DNA of 13,484 nt from DUAL01 sp964452095 (GCA_964452095.1 CAYVKX010000056.1:1-13484); one strand, 5' to 3'; positions 6,670 to 13,459 are shown, counted from the first letter of the stretch. The notes: a model not told the origin generated them from the letters alone. Program-made: numbers and translations.

Positions 6670-7671
6670 ATGAATTTAGAAGAAAGAATAGCAGTTTTTA
6701 GCAAATTAGGTAGCGTTTTGTCCAATTCCTCAGAGGGAAAGTTTTTACAAACCTTTGAAAAAGCAGAAATACAAAACCCTTGGTTTACTTTAGATAACCA
6801 AAAACAAGCCATTAATGCTTGGGCAAAACAATTAAGTTATGAAAACTTAAATGCATGGCTTACCCCTTATAATTTAGCTGAAAATAAAAAATCAAAAAAT
6901 GTATTAATTATCATGGCGGGCAACATTCCACTTGTTGGTTTTCACGATTTTATATCAGTTTTAATAAGTGGTAATAATGCGATAATAAAAATGTCAGCTA
7001 ACGATAATGTATTACTTACTTTTATCATTGAAGAATTATTGCAAATAGAGCCAAAATTTACCAAAAATATAGCTTTTATTGAAGATGTAAATGGTAAAAA
7101 GTTTGATGCGGTAATTGCAACAGGAAATGATAATTCTGCAAAGTACTTTAATTATTATTTCCAAGATGCTAAAAAGATTATTCGTAAAAACAGAAAATCA
7201 GTTGCCATTTTAGATGGAACAGAAACTGATGTGGAACTAATAGGTTTGGCGAAAGATGTTTTTTCCTATTTTGGTATGGGTTGTAGAAATGTTTCCCATA
7301 TTTTCTTACCAAAAAATTATGATTTGAATAAGTTATTTGAGGCCTTTTTCCCTTTTCAAGATATTATTGAGCATAAAAAATACGCTAATAATTATGATTA
7401 CAATAAAGCTATTTACCTGATGGGAAGTCATGAGGTTATTGAAAATGGCTTTATACTTCTAAAAGAAGATAACTCTCTGCAATCTCCACTTGCTATGCTG
7501 TATTATCAGTATTATGAAGATTTGAGTAAGGTTGAAAATTATATCAAAGAAAATAATGATAAGCTTCAATGTGTAGTTTCCAAAAACGATATTGCTTTTG
7601 GACAAACGCAAAGCCCAAAACTTTGGGATTATGCGGATGGGGTGGATACAATTGAGTTTTTAAAGAGTTAG
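6670..7671 (+). CDS. Acyl-CoA reductase (LuxC family)
   Basis: The product has 333 residues from ATG 6670. An upstream in-frame TTG at 6604 would add 22 residues, but those codons run through the terminator hairpin, so it was rejected. The sequence matches the LuxC/acyl-CoA reductase branch of the aldehyde dehydrogenase superfamily. It has VLIIMAGNIPLVGFHDF (about 78-94), an NAIIKMSAND cofactor-region motif, VIATGNDNSAKYF, and GMGCRNVSHIFLP with the candidate catalytic cysteine at residue 205. Family members reduce fatty acyl-CoA to aldehyde with NADPH; the substrate here is unknown. It is cytoplasmic, with no signal peptide. No luxD/luxE or luciferase genes are nearby, so bioluminescence is not implied. 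It is transcribed alone and converges on the lipoprotein gene. Length and ending (DTIEFLKS) look complete. Confidence 0.88.
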   Translation: MNLEERIAVFSKLGSVLSNSSEGKFLQTFEKAEIQNPWFTLDNQKQAINAWAKQLSYENLNAWLTPYNLAENKKSKNVLIIMAGNIPLVGFHDFISVLISGNNAIIKMSANDNVLLTFIIEELLQIEPKFTKNIAFIEDVNGKKFDAVIATGNDNSAKYFNYYFQDAKKIIRKNRKSVAILDGTETDVELIGLAKDVFSYFGMGCRNVSHIFLPKNYDLNKLFEAFFPFQDIIEHKKYANNYDYNKAIYLMGSHEVIENGFILLKEDNSLQSPLAMLYYQYYEDLSKVENYIKENNDKLQCVVSKNDIAFGQTQSPKLWDYADGVDTIEFLKS

Positions 7672-7677
7672 AAAGAA

Positions 7678-7712
7678 GTCAGTAGTCAAAATACAGTAAT
7701 CAGTAGATAGTC
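7678..7712 (+). repeat. Degenerate CAGTA(G/A)TC short repeats in the convergent gap
   Basis: GTCAGTAGTC (7678-7687), CAGTAATC (7694-7701) and CAGTAGATAGTC (7701-7712) are tandemly related. They sit in the 122-base gap between two convergent genes. The rest of the gap is AT-rich, and no convincing hairpin with a T tract was found on either strand. Function is unknown. Confidence 0.4.
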
Positions 7713-7793
7713 CACAGAAAAAGAAAGTATCTAGTGGCTATTCACTTGTGGTTAAAAACTAATAACGATTAACTACAAACCAATACCTAACAA

Positions 7794-9248
7794 CTACTCC
7801 ACATACTCATAAGCTCCCAAATCAGGATTATTTCTTGTGTTTCCCTCAACATCTTCTGATATAAAAGTATTGGTTCCAGCATCTATACAAGGGGAGCCCT
7901 CTTTTAAATGAAAATCTCTTTTATCTGCATCTTCAAAATTAGGGCTTTCATTCTTAATAATATTAATGTAATTAGAAGTGTTCGTATTAGTATTTGGGTC
8001 AATTTTTAATAAGCTATGGTCAAAAGTGTAATTAAAAATACCACTAGAGTTTTCTTGAAATTCAATTTCTGTAGTCAAACTCCCATCAATAATGCAATTG
8101 GTGAAATGAGCATTATTCAAATCTCTAATATGCAAATTCCCTTCAGTATCTTCATAATAATTGTTAAGTAAAACTGATGGCGTACTTCTACTTCCTAAAT
8201 CCCAATAATTAGCAAAAGTACAATGTGTAAAGTTGTAATCACCTCCTAAGTTACAAACTACAGTATATTGTCCGCAATTGCTAACAATGGTATTATTTAC
8301 CTCCAAATTTGCTCCTTGTCCTAATATTCCAATTGCCGACATATTTTCAATAATTGTATTTTCTATTAAAGCTGTTGGGCTATTATTTACTACAGTATCT
8401 GCATGGATCCCAATAGTTCCTTCTTTTATTATGGCGTAATCAAATGTGTTATTTATACTTCCTGGCATTAGCCATATTCTGTCCCATTGTCCAGGAGAAT
8501 TATCATACCAATCATCCAATCTGTCTCCCTGAAAAATCACTTCATTACCTAAAGTTCCATTTACTTTTATAGTTCCTCCTGCAAATTCAGAAAAAGGATT
8601 ACCAACAATAATCCCTGAATTTTTATGCAAATAAACTTGTGACCCCTTATTTATTGTAAGCTGACAACCAGGATCAACAATTACATAACCATAAATTACA
8701 TGTGGTTTGTCATTATTCCAAATAGCATTACAATCCAAAGAGTGATACCAAAAGCGCAAGGTGTCATTTCCATCCAAAATCTCCCCAAAAGTATTTGCAG
8801 TATGGAAATAAGCGTCTTGACCATAAGCAACTAAATCTATATCTTGCTGATTTCCACCAGTGTTAAATTCCAGATTTGCATTTGTAATTAATGGGGAATT
8901 AGTGTTGTTTGGGTCAATCCTTACTTCAATAAAAATAAAAATACTATCATTTGCAGGAATTTCTACATTTTTTGCTTCATTTCTTGATATTCCATCTACA
9001 TTCATAGCGTAAAACTTAGCATCTTCTCCAGTGATTTTAATATTTGTTTTTACCCCAAAATCATTATTGTTATATACTTTAAAATGCTGAGTAATAGAGC
9101 CAACAGTTGTAAAAATTGTATCAAACATTATGGTGTCATTAGAAAAATGAAGAGTTGCTTTTCCTTCTGAAATTACAGCTTCTTTTTTACAAGCAAAAAA
9201 GCAAATCAAGAGTAAAATAGCGATACTAAAAGTTGGTGTTTTTTTCAT
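7794..9248 (-). CDS. Lipoprotein with right-handed beta-helix and CIDAG-type C-terminal motif
   Basis: The product has 484 residues. The signal peptide ends in a lipobox (FFAC, Cys20 followed by KKEA), so the mature protein should be lipid-anchored in the outer or inner membrane. Residues about 30-145 form a beta-rich domain (DTIMFDTIFTTVGS, KVYNNNDFG) like the Ig-type segments seen before beta-helices in Bacteroidota. Residues about 185-440 are a repetitive right-handed parallel beta-helix with turns such as GYVIVDPG, LEVNNTIVSNCG and HFTNCIIDGS. The end carries GSPCIDAGTN and NPDLGAYEY, the closing motif common to beta-helix surface proteins. Catalytic residues of a polysaccharide lyase cannot be recognised, so carbohydrate binding or degradation is only a possibility. 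It is a single-gene unit, divergent from rpmE2, with a -7 box 5 bases from its ATG. Confidence 0.83.
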   Translation of the reverse strand: MKKTPTFSIAILLLICFFACKKEAVISEGKATLHFSNDTIMFDTIFTTVGSITQHFKVYNNNDFGVKTNIKITGEDAKFYAMNVDGISRNEAKNVEIPANDSIFIFIEVRIDPNNTNSPLITNANLEFNTGGNQQDIDLVAYGQDAYFHTANTFGEILDGNDTLRFWYHSLDCNAIWNNDKPHVIYGYVIVDPGCQLTINKGSQVYLHKNSGIIVGNPFSEFAGGTIKVNGTLGNEVIFQGDRLDDWYDNSPGQWDRIWLMPGSINNTFDYAIIKEGTIGIHADTVVNNSPTALIENTIIENMSAIGILGQGANLEVNNTIVSNCGQYTVVCNLGGDYNFTHCTFANYWDLGSRSTPSVLLNNYYEDTEGNLHIRDLNNAHFTNCIIDGSLTTEIEFQENSSGIFNYTFDHSLLKIDPNTNTNTSNYINIIKNESPNFEDADKRDFHLKEGSPCIDAGTNTFISEDVEGNTRNNPDLGAYEYVE

Positions 9249-9253
9249 CTTGG

Positions 9254-9261
9254 CAAAGATA
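9254..9261 (-). promoter_or_regulatory. -7 promoter box of the beta-helix lipoprotein gene
   Basis: On the minus strand TATCTTTG (9261 to 9254) fits TAnnTTTG and is followed by CCAAG and then the ATG. The five-base spacing implies an mRNA with almost no leader. No TTG is seen at the usual -33 spacing. Confidence 0.5.
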
Positions 9262-9338
9262 ATTAGTTAATTCAAAAATCATTTGTAATACACAAACAAA
9301 AAAAATAAAATTTAATTATGTTTTTCGGTAAAACTTTT

Positions 9339-9346
9339 TAATTTTG
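9339..9346 (+). promoter_or_regulatory. -7 promoter box of rpmE2
   Basis: TAATTTTG fits TAnnTTTG and ends 23 bases before the rpmE2 ATG, leaving a leader of about 16-19 bases with an A-rich stretch before the start. With the box at 9254-9261 on the other strand it forms a divergent promoter pair about 80 bases apart. No separate operator was recognised between them. Confidence 0.5.
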
Positions 9347-9369
9347 CAGCCCAATAAATTTAAAGAAAA

Positions 9370-9624
9370 ATGAAAAAAGGAATACATCCAGAAGATTACA
9401 GATTTGTTGTGTTTAAAGACACTTCCAATGATTTTGCATTTTTAACGCGTTCTTGTGCTCCAGCAAAAGACACTATTAAATGGGAAGACGGCAAAGAGTA
9501 TCCACTTATAAAAATGGAGATTTCTTCTGCTTCACATCCTTTTTATACCGGAAAAATGAAGTTGGTAGATACGGCCGGTAGAATTGATAAATTCAAAAAT
9601 AGATATAAGCACTTAAAGAAATAA
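9370..9624 (+). CDS. rpmE2: 50S ribosomal protein L31, type B
   Basis: The product has 84 residues, the usual size of type B L31. It shows the conserved start KKGIHPEDYRFVVFKD and the later ISSASHPFYTGK and VDTAGRIDKFKNRY. The CxxC zinc-binding pairs of type A L31 are absent; the single cysteine is in RSCAPAKD, as expected for the zinc-independent form. L31 sits at the central protuberance of the large subunit and contributes to an intersubunit bridge. Here it is a single-gene unit between a divergent promoter and its own hairpin terminator. In organisms with both forms, type B is often the zinc-starvation version. No Zur-type palindrome was recognised upstream, and Bacteroidota commonly use type B as the standard form. 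Confidence 0.97.
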   Translation: MKKGIHPEDYRFVVFKDTSNDFAFLTRSCAPAKDTIKWEDGKEYPLIKMEISSASHPFYTGKMKLVDTAGRIDKFKNRYKHLKK

Positions 9625-9644
9625 GTAGCTTTTTCGATATTTTA

Positions 9645-9675
9645 AAAAACCCTGCACCAAAAGTGTGGGGTTTTT
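9645..9675 (+). terminator. Rho-independent terminator after rpmE2
   Basis: AAAAACCCTGCAC (9645-9657) pairs with GTGTGGGGTTTTT (9663-9675) around a five-base loop. The stem is 13 pairs with two G-T wobbles. The A/T outer arms give a T tract on both strands, but the lipoprotein gene lies the other way, so it serves rpmE2. Confidence 0.85.
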
Positions 9676-9678
9676 CTT

Positions 9679-9686
9679 TACATTTG
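9679..9686 (+). promoter_or_regulatory. -7 promoter box of the GlmU-like gene
   Basis: TACATTTG fits TAnnTTTG, starts 4 bases after the terminator T tract and ends 17 bases before the ATG at 9704. A TTG at the -33 distance is not seen; that region is the terminator stem itself. Confidence 0.5.
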
Positions 9687-9703
9687 TATTTTATTATTTT
9701 AAG

Positions 9704-10864
9704 ATGAACACTATACTTTTTGACCATAATAGAGAAGCATTTTTACCGCTAACTTTTACTCGTCCTATTGCTGATTTACGAATAGGAATTGTAACGATAA
9801 AAGAAAAATGGGAATTTTATTTTGATGCAGTTAGCGTAAAAACTGAAGATTATTTATCTGAGAAATTCCCAATAAATCTTGCAGATGAAAATCTTTGGGT
9901 AAACGCACAAGTGCTTCCAAATCAAGCTTTAGTTGATGAGATAAATAACTTACAAAAAGGAGAGTGTTTAGTAAAAGCTGGTACGCCTATTGCTTTTGCC
10001 TCTAAAGAATTTTCTTTTGAAAATCTTAATAAAAAGCAACTAAGTGCTGATTTTACTTTCTTAGAAAATATCTCTGATATTTTTAGCTTAAATGGTAATG
10101 AGATAGAAAATGATTTTGAAAAAATCACAAAGGGACTGACTTCTAAAAAATTAGGAGAAAATAGTATGAAAGTTGGCGATTTCCCTTTATTTATTGAAGA
10201 AGGAGCAAAAGTAGAATGTACATTTCTTAATTGTAAAGAAGGACCAATTTATATTGGAAAGAATGCAGAAGTTATGGAGGGAACACTTGTAAGAGGACCA
10301 TTTGCAATGGGAGAGGGGGCTGTACTGAAAATGGGTGCAAAAATTTATAGCAACACCACTTTAGGTCCTTTTTGTAAAGTAGGAGGAGAGGTGAATAATG
10401 TGGTTTTTCAAGGATATTCTAACAAAGGACATGATGGTTTTTTAGGTAATTCTGTAATTGGGCAGTGGTGCAATTTAGGGGCGGACACTAATAATTCCAA
10501 TCTTAAGAATAATTATGCAGAAGTAAAATTGTGGGATTATAATAGTGGAAGGTTTAAAAATACGGGTTTGCAATTTTGCGGACTCATAATGGGTGATCAT
10601 TCTAAATGTGGTATCAATACCATGTTTAATACTGGAACTGTTGTTGGTGTAAGTGCTAATATTTTTGGGGCTGGTTTTCCAAGAAATTTTATTCCATCAT
10701 TTTCATGGGGTGGTGCTTCCGGATTCTCTACTTATAAAACAGAAAAAGTATTTGAAGTAGTTAAAAAAGTAATGCAAAGGAGAAATAAAACATTTGATGA
10801 AGTAGAAAAAAATATTTTATCTCATGTTTTTAATCTGACAAAAGCTTACAGAAACGAAAAATAA
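9704..10864 (+). CDS. GlmU-like putative sugar nucleotidyltransferase with left-handed beta-helix
   Basis: The product has 386 residues from ATG 9704. An in-frame GTG at 9665 would add 13 residues read through the terminator stem and was rejected. The N-terminal domain (about 1-150) opens TILFDHNREAFLPLTFTRPIADLRIG, quoted in two parts: TILFDHNREAFLP and LTFTRPIADLRIG. This is the Bacteroidota GlmU-family form, and it lacks the classical GxGTRM pyrophosphorylase loop. Residues about 160-330 form a left-handed beta-helix of hexapeptide repeats (GPIYIGKNAEVMEG, TLVRGPFAMGEGA, KIYSNTTLGPFCKVGGEV), including a GADTNNSNLKNNY stretch. A short helical tail follows. A nucleotide-sugar role in envelope glycan synthesis is inferred; the sugar and whether the transferase is active are unknown. 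It is cytoplasmic and stands in its own unit. Confidence 0.85.
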   Translation: MNTILFDHNREAFLPLTFTRPIADLRIGIVTIKEKWEFYFDAVSVKTEDYLSEKFPINLADENLWVNAQVLPNQALVDEINNLQKGECLVKAGTPIAFASKEFSFENLNKKQLSADFTFLENISDIFSLNGNEIENDFEKITKGLTSKKLGENSMKVGDFPLFIEEGAKVECTFLNCKEGPIYIGKNAEVMEGTLVRGPFAMGEGAVLKMGAKIYSNTTLGPFCKVGGEVNNVVFQGYSNKGHDGFLGNSVIGQWCNLGADTNNSNLKNNYAEVKLWDYNSGRFKNTGLQFCGLIMGDHSKCGINTMFNTGTVVGVSANIFGAGFPRNFIPSFSWGGASGFSTYKTEKVFEVVKKVMQRRNKTFDEVEKNILSHVFNLTKAYRNEK

Positions 10865-10874
10865 CTGCCAATTT

Positions 10875-10882
10875 TATCTTTG
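10875..10882 (+). promoter_or_regulatory. TAnnTTTG box upstream of lon
   Basis: TATCTTTG fits the primary-sigma -7 consensus, but it shares its last bases with a sigma-54-like element, so only one of the two may be used. It sits between inverted TGCCA (10866-10870) and TGGCA (10881-10885). A start from here would give a leader of about 66 bases. Confidence 0.4.
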
Positions 10883-10896
10883 GCATACTCTTTGCA
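10881..10896 (+). promoter_or_regulatory. Sigma-54-type -24/-12 promoter for lon
   Basis: TGGCATACTCTTTGCA matches the RpoN consensus TGGCACG-N4-TTGCW in length and in the key bases. GG is at 10882-10883 and GC at 10894-10895, with exactly 10 bases between, and TTGCA is complete. Transcription would start near 10907, giving a leader of roughly 47 bases. Whether this genome has rpoN cannot be seen from the window. Confidence 0.5.
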
Positions 10897-10929
10897 ATAA
10901 GTTAATTATAGCAAAATAAAATTATACAC

Positions 10930-10942
10930 TGACAGATTGTCA
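10930..10942 (+). promoter_or_regulatory. Palindrome TGACA-GAT-TGTCA in the lon leader
   Basis: Perfect 5-base inverted arms lie around a 3-base centre and end 11 bases before the lon ATG. It is downstream of both candidate promoters, so it could be a repressor site or a small mRNA hairpin at the start region. It is not CIRCE or HAIR. Confidence 0.4.
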
Positions 10943-10953
10943 AAAAATACATT

Positions 10954-13374
10954 ATGAATAAAGATAAACAAAGATTTAACGCCTTTTCATTATCAGATTT
11001 GATAGAGGATGAATCGGATTTTTTACCCCTATTAAGTCAAGAGGATGAAGATAAAATAGAGAAAGAAAAAACTCCAAAAACACTACCAATTTTGCCACTT
11101 AGAAATACAGTGTTATTTCCTGGAGTAATTATCCCAATTACTATTGGTAGAGATAGGTCGATTAAGCTAATAAAAGATACTTATAAAGGCAACAGAACAA
11201 TTGGAGTTCTCTCTCAAAAAGACCCAAATATTGAAATCCCTGAAAAAGCAGATTTAAACAGTATTGGAACAGTTGCCCATATCCTGAAAATGCTAAGGAT
11301 GCCTGATGGAAATATAACTGCAATCATTCAGGGAAGAAAAAGATTTGAGATTGAAGAATTTGTGCAAACAGACCCTTATTTTAAAGCGAAAATAAATCGC
11401 TTAGATCAGAAAAGACCAGAGAAAAACGACAAAGAATTTGGTGCTTTAGTAGATTCAGTAAAAGATTTAGCATTGCAAATTATTGAGGAATCTCCCAATA
11501 TTCCAACAGAGGCAACAATGGCTATCAAAAATATTGAAAGCCCCTCTTTTGTAATCAATTTTGTGGCCTCTAATATGAATATTAGTTTAGCAGAAAAGCA
11601 AATTTTGTTGGAGGAAGTAGATTTGAAAATTCGTGCAAATAATGCTTTAGGATTTTTGACAAAAGAATTGCAAATGCTGGAAATGAAAAACGAAATTCAA
11701 TCAAAGGTGCGAACTGATTTAGATAAACAACAAAGAGAGTATTTCTTGCATCAACAAATGAAAGCAATTCAAGAGGAATTAGGTGGGGCAGGCTCAGAGC
11801 AAGAAGTGGAAGAAATGCGACAAAAAGCAAGTGCAAAAAAATGGAGCAAAGATGTAGCTGAATCTTTTGATAAAGATTTAAAAAAACTACAAAGAATGAA
11901 CCCTGGAATGGCAGATTATTCTGTGCACAGAAGCTATTTGGAATTGATGTTAGATTTGCCTTGGGATGAGTTTTCAAAAGATAAATTTGATCTTAAAAAA
12001 GCAAGAAGAATTTTAGATAGAGACCATTTTGGTTTGGAGAAAGTAAAAGAAAGAATCATAGAGTTTTTAGCTGTTTTAAAGCTTAAAGGAGATATGAAAT
12101 CGCCAATACTTTGCCTTAGCGGACCTCCAGGAGTAGGAAAAACATCACTTGGAAAATCGATAGCAGAGGCATTAGGTAGAAAATATGTAAGAGTATCATT
12201 GGGAGGTTTGCGTGATGAAGCAGAAATAAGAGGGCACAGAAAAACCTATATCGGAGCAATGCCAGGAAGAATTATAAAATCCATCAAAAAGGCAGAAACA
12301 TCTAACCCTGTATTTGTTTTGGATGAAATTGATAAAGTTACGCGTGATGCTCATGGCGATCCTTCTTCTGCACTTTTGGAGGTGCTCGATCCAGAACAAA
12401 ATGAAAGTTTCCATGATAATTATTTAGAATTGGGTTACGATTTATCCAAAGTGTTATTTATCGCAACAGCTAATTCTTTAAATACCATTCAGCCCGCACT
12501 TTTGGATAGAATGGAAATCATAGAAATGAGTGGATATACAGTGGAAGAAAAAGTGGCTATCGCCAAAAAACATCTTTTGCCAAAACAATTAAAAGAACAC
12601 GGTTTAAGCAAAAAAGATTTAAGCTTAAACGATAAGGTTCTAGAGAAAATAGTAGATGGCTATACCAGAGAATCTGGCGTAAGAGGATTAGAGAAAGTAA
12701 TTAGCAAAGTAATCCGATATGCTGCAAAATGTATTGCAATGGAGCAAGATTATGAAATAGTGGTTAGCCTTTCTGATTTAGAAACAATTCTTGGACCTAT
12801 AAAATTTGATAGAGATAGACTTTTAAATAATGATGTATCTGGAGTTGCTACCGGATTGGCTTGGACAAGAGTTGGAGGTGATATTCTTTTCATAGAGTCA
12901 AGTTTGAGTAAAGGAAAGGGGATTTTAACCATTACTGGAAATTTAGGAAATGTGATGAAAGAATCCGCAACTATTGCTTTGGAATACTTAAAAGCTCACG
13001 CTAAAGATTACGGAATTGACCCAGAATTTTTTGGCAAATGGAATGTGCATATTCATGTACCGGAGGGTGCTACTCCAAAAGATGGACCTTCTGCTGGAAT
13101 TACTATGTTTTCAGCTTTGGTTTCTGCTTTTACAGGCAAAAAAGTAAACAACAAATTAGCCATGACTGGCGAAATTACTCTTAGAGGAAAAGTATTGCCT
13201 GTCGGAGGAATAAAAGAAAAAATATTAGCAGCTAAGCGCTCAGGAATTAAAGAGATTATTTTGTCCAAAGAGAATAAAAAAGACATAGGTGAAATTAAAG
13301 CATCCTATTTAAAAGGACTTAAATTTCATTATGTGGGTAGCATGAAAGAAGTAACCGATATTGCACTTGCTTAA
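10954..13374 (+). CDS. lon: ATP-dependent protease Lon
   Basis: This 806-residue cytoplasmic AAA+ serine protease degrades damaged and regulatory proteins. Residues 1-42 are an acidic N-terminal extension of the kind I associate with Bacteroidota Lon. The substrate-binding N domain begins at TLPILPLRNTVLFPG (about 43-57) and runs to about 240, followed by a helical region (YFLHQQMKAIQEELG). The AAA+ domain has Walker A GPPGVGKT (390-397), Walker B VFVLDEIDK (453-461) and the ATANSLNTIQPALLDRM region. The protease domain holds the catalytic dyad: Ser713 in KDGPSAGIT and Lys756 in GGIKEKILAA, 43 residues apart as in E. coli Lon. Length is normal and all catalytic elements are intact. The gene appears monocistronic, with its own complex promoter region (sigma-54-like element plus palindrome) suggesting stress control. 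No hairpin terminator is evident after it. Confidence 0.98.
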   Translation: MNKDKQRFNAFSLSDLIEDESDFLPLLSQEDEDKIEKEKTPKTLPILPLRNTVLFPGVIIPITIGRDRSIKLIKDTYKGNRTIGVLSQKDPNIEIPEKADLNSIGTVAHILKMLRMPDGNITAIIQGRKRFEIEEFVQTDPYFKAKINRLDQKRPEKNDKEFGALVDSVKDLALQIIEESPNIPTEATMAIKNIESPSFVINFVASNMNISLAEKQILLEEVDLKIRANNALGFLTKELQMLEMKNEIQSKVRTDLDKQQREYFLHQQMKAIQEELGGAGSEQEVEEMRQKASAKKWSKDVAESFDKDLKKLQRMNPGMADYSVHRSYLELMLDLPWDEFSKDKFDLKKARRILDRDHFGLEKVKERIIEFLAVLKLKGDMKSPILCLSGPPGVGKTSLGKSIAEALGRKYVRVSLGGLRDEAEIRGHRKTYIGAMPGRIIKSIKKAETSNPVFVLDEIDKVTRDAHGDPSSALLEVLDPEQNESFHDNYLELGYDLSKVLFIATANSLNTIQPALLDRMEIIEMSGYTVEEKVAIAKKHLLPKQLKEHGLSKKDLSLNDKVLEKIVDGYTRESGVRGLEKVISKVIRYAAKCIAMEQDYEIVVSLSDLETILGPIKFDRDRLLNNDVSGVATGLAWTRVGGDILFIESSLSKGKGILTITGNLGNVMKESATIALEYLKAHAKDYGIDPEFFGKWNVHIHVPEGATPKDGPSAGITMFSALVSAFTGKKVNNKLAMTGEITLRGKVLPVGGIKEKILAAKRSGIKEIILSKENKKDIGEIKASYLKGLKFHYVGSMKEVTDIALA

Positions 13375-13416
13375 TTCTTCAATTCTTACATTAATCCTTT
13401 TGCACCATTAATTTTC

Positions 13417-13424
13417 TATCTTTG
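13417..13424 (+). promoter_or_regulatory. -7 promoter box of the last gene
   Basis: TATCTTTG fits TAnnTTTG, lies 42 bases after the lon stop and ends 35 bases before the ATG at 13460. The nearest TTG (13400-13402) is only 14 bases upstream, closer than usual for a -33 element. Confidence 0.5.
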
Positions 13425-13429
13425 TAAAA

Positions 13430-13441
13430 AAGAATATTCTT
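13430..13441 (+). promoter_or_regulatory. 12-base perfect palindrome AAGAATATTCTT
   Basis: It is self-complementary over 12 bases, just downstream of the -7 box at 13417-13424, about where transcription would start. The position would suit a repressor operator, but AT-rich palindromes of this length also arise by chance. Confidence 0.3.
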
Positions 13442-13459
13442 AGGTAAATCAAATTAAAC

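Noticed and set aside
6670..7671. Bioluminescence (lux) operon
   Set aside because: Only a LuxC-like reductase is present. No luciferase, LuxD or LuxE homologue is nearby, and such reductases are widespread in non-luminous Bacteroidota.
7713..7793. Bidirectional terminator between the convergent genes
   Set aside because: Only 4-base arms were found (AGTG/CACT and GTTA/TAAC) with no GC-rich stem or T tract, so none was annotated.
9665..9703. Upstream GTG start extending the GlmU-like protein by 13 residues
   Set aside because: The codons lie in the rpmE2 terminator and the promoter box, and the added residues are a Phe-rich artefact of the T tract. The ATG at 9704 begins the conserved sequence.
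11582..11977. Minus-strand open frame of 131 codons inside lon
   Set aside because: It is antisense to an intact, conserved Lon region. The Leu/Phe-rich composition is what the complement of Lys/Glu-rich coding sequence gives.
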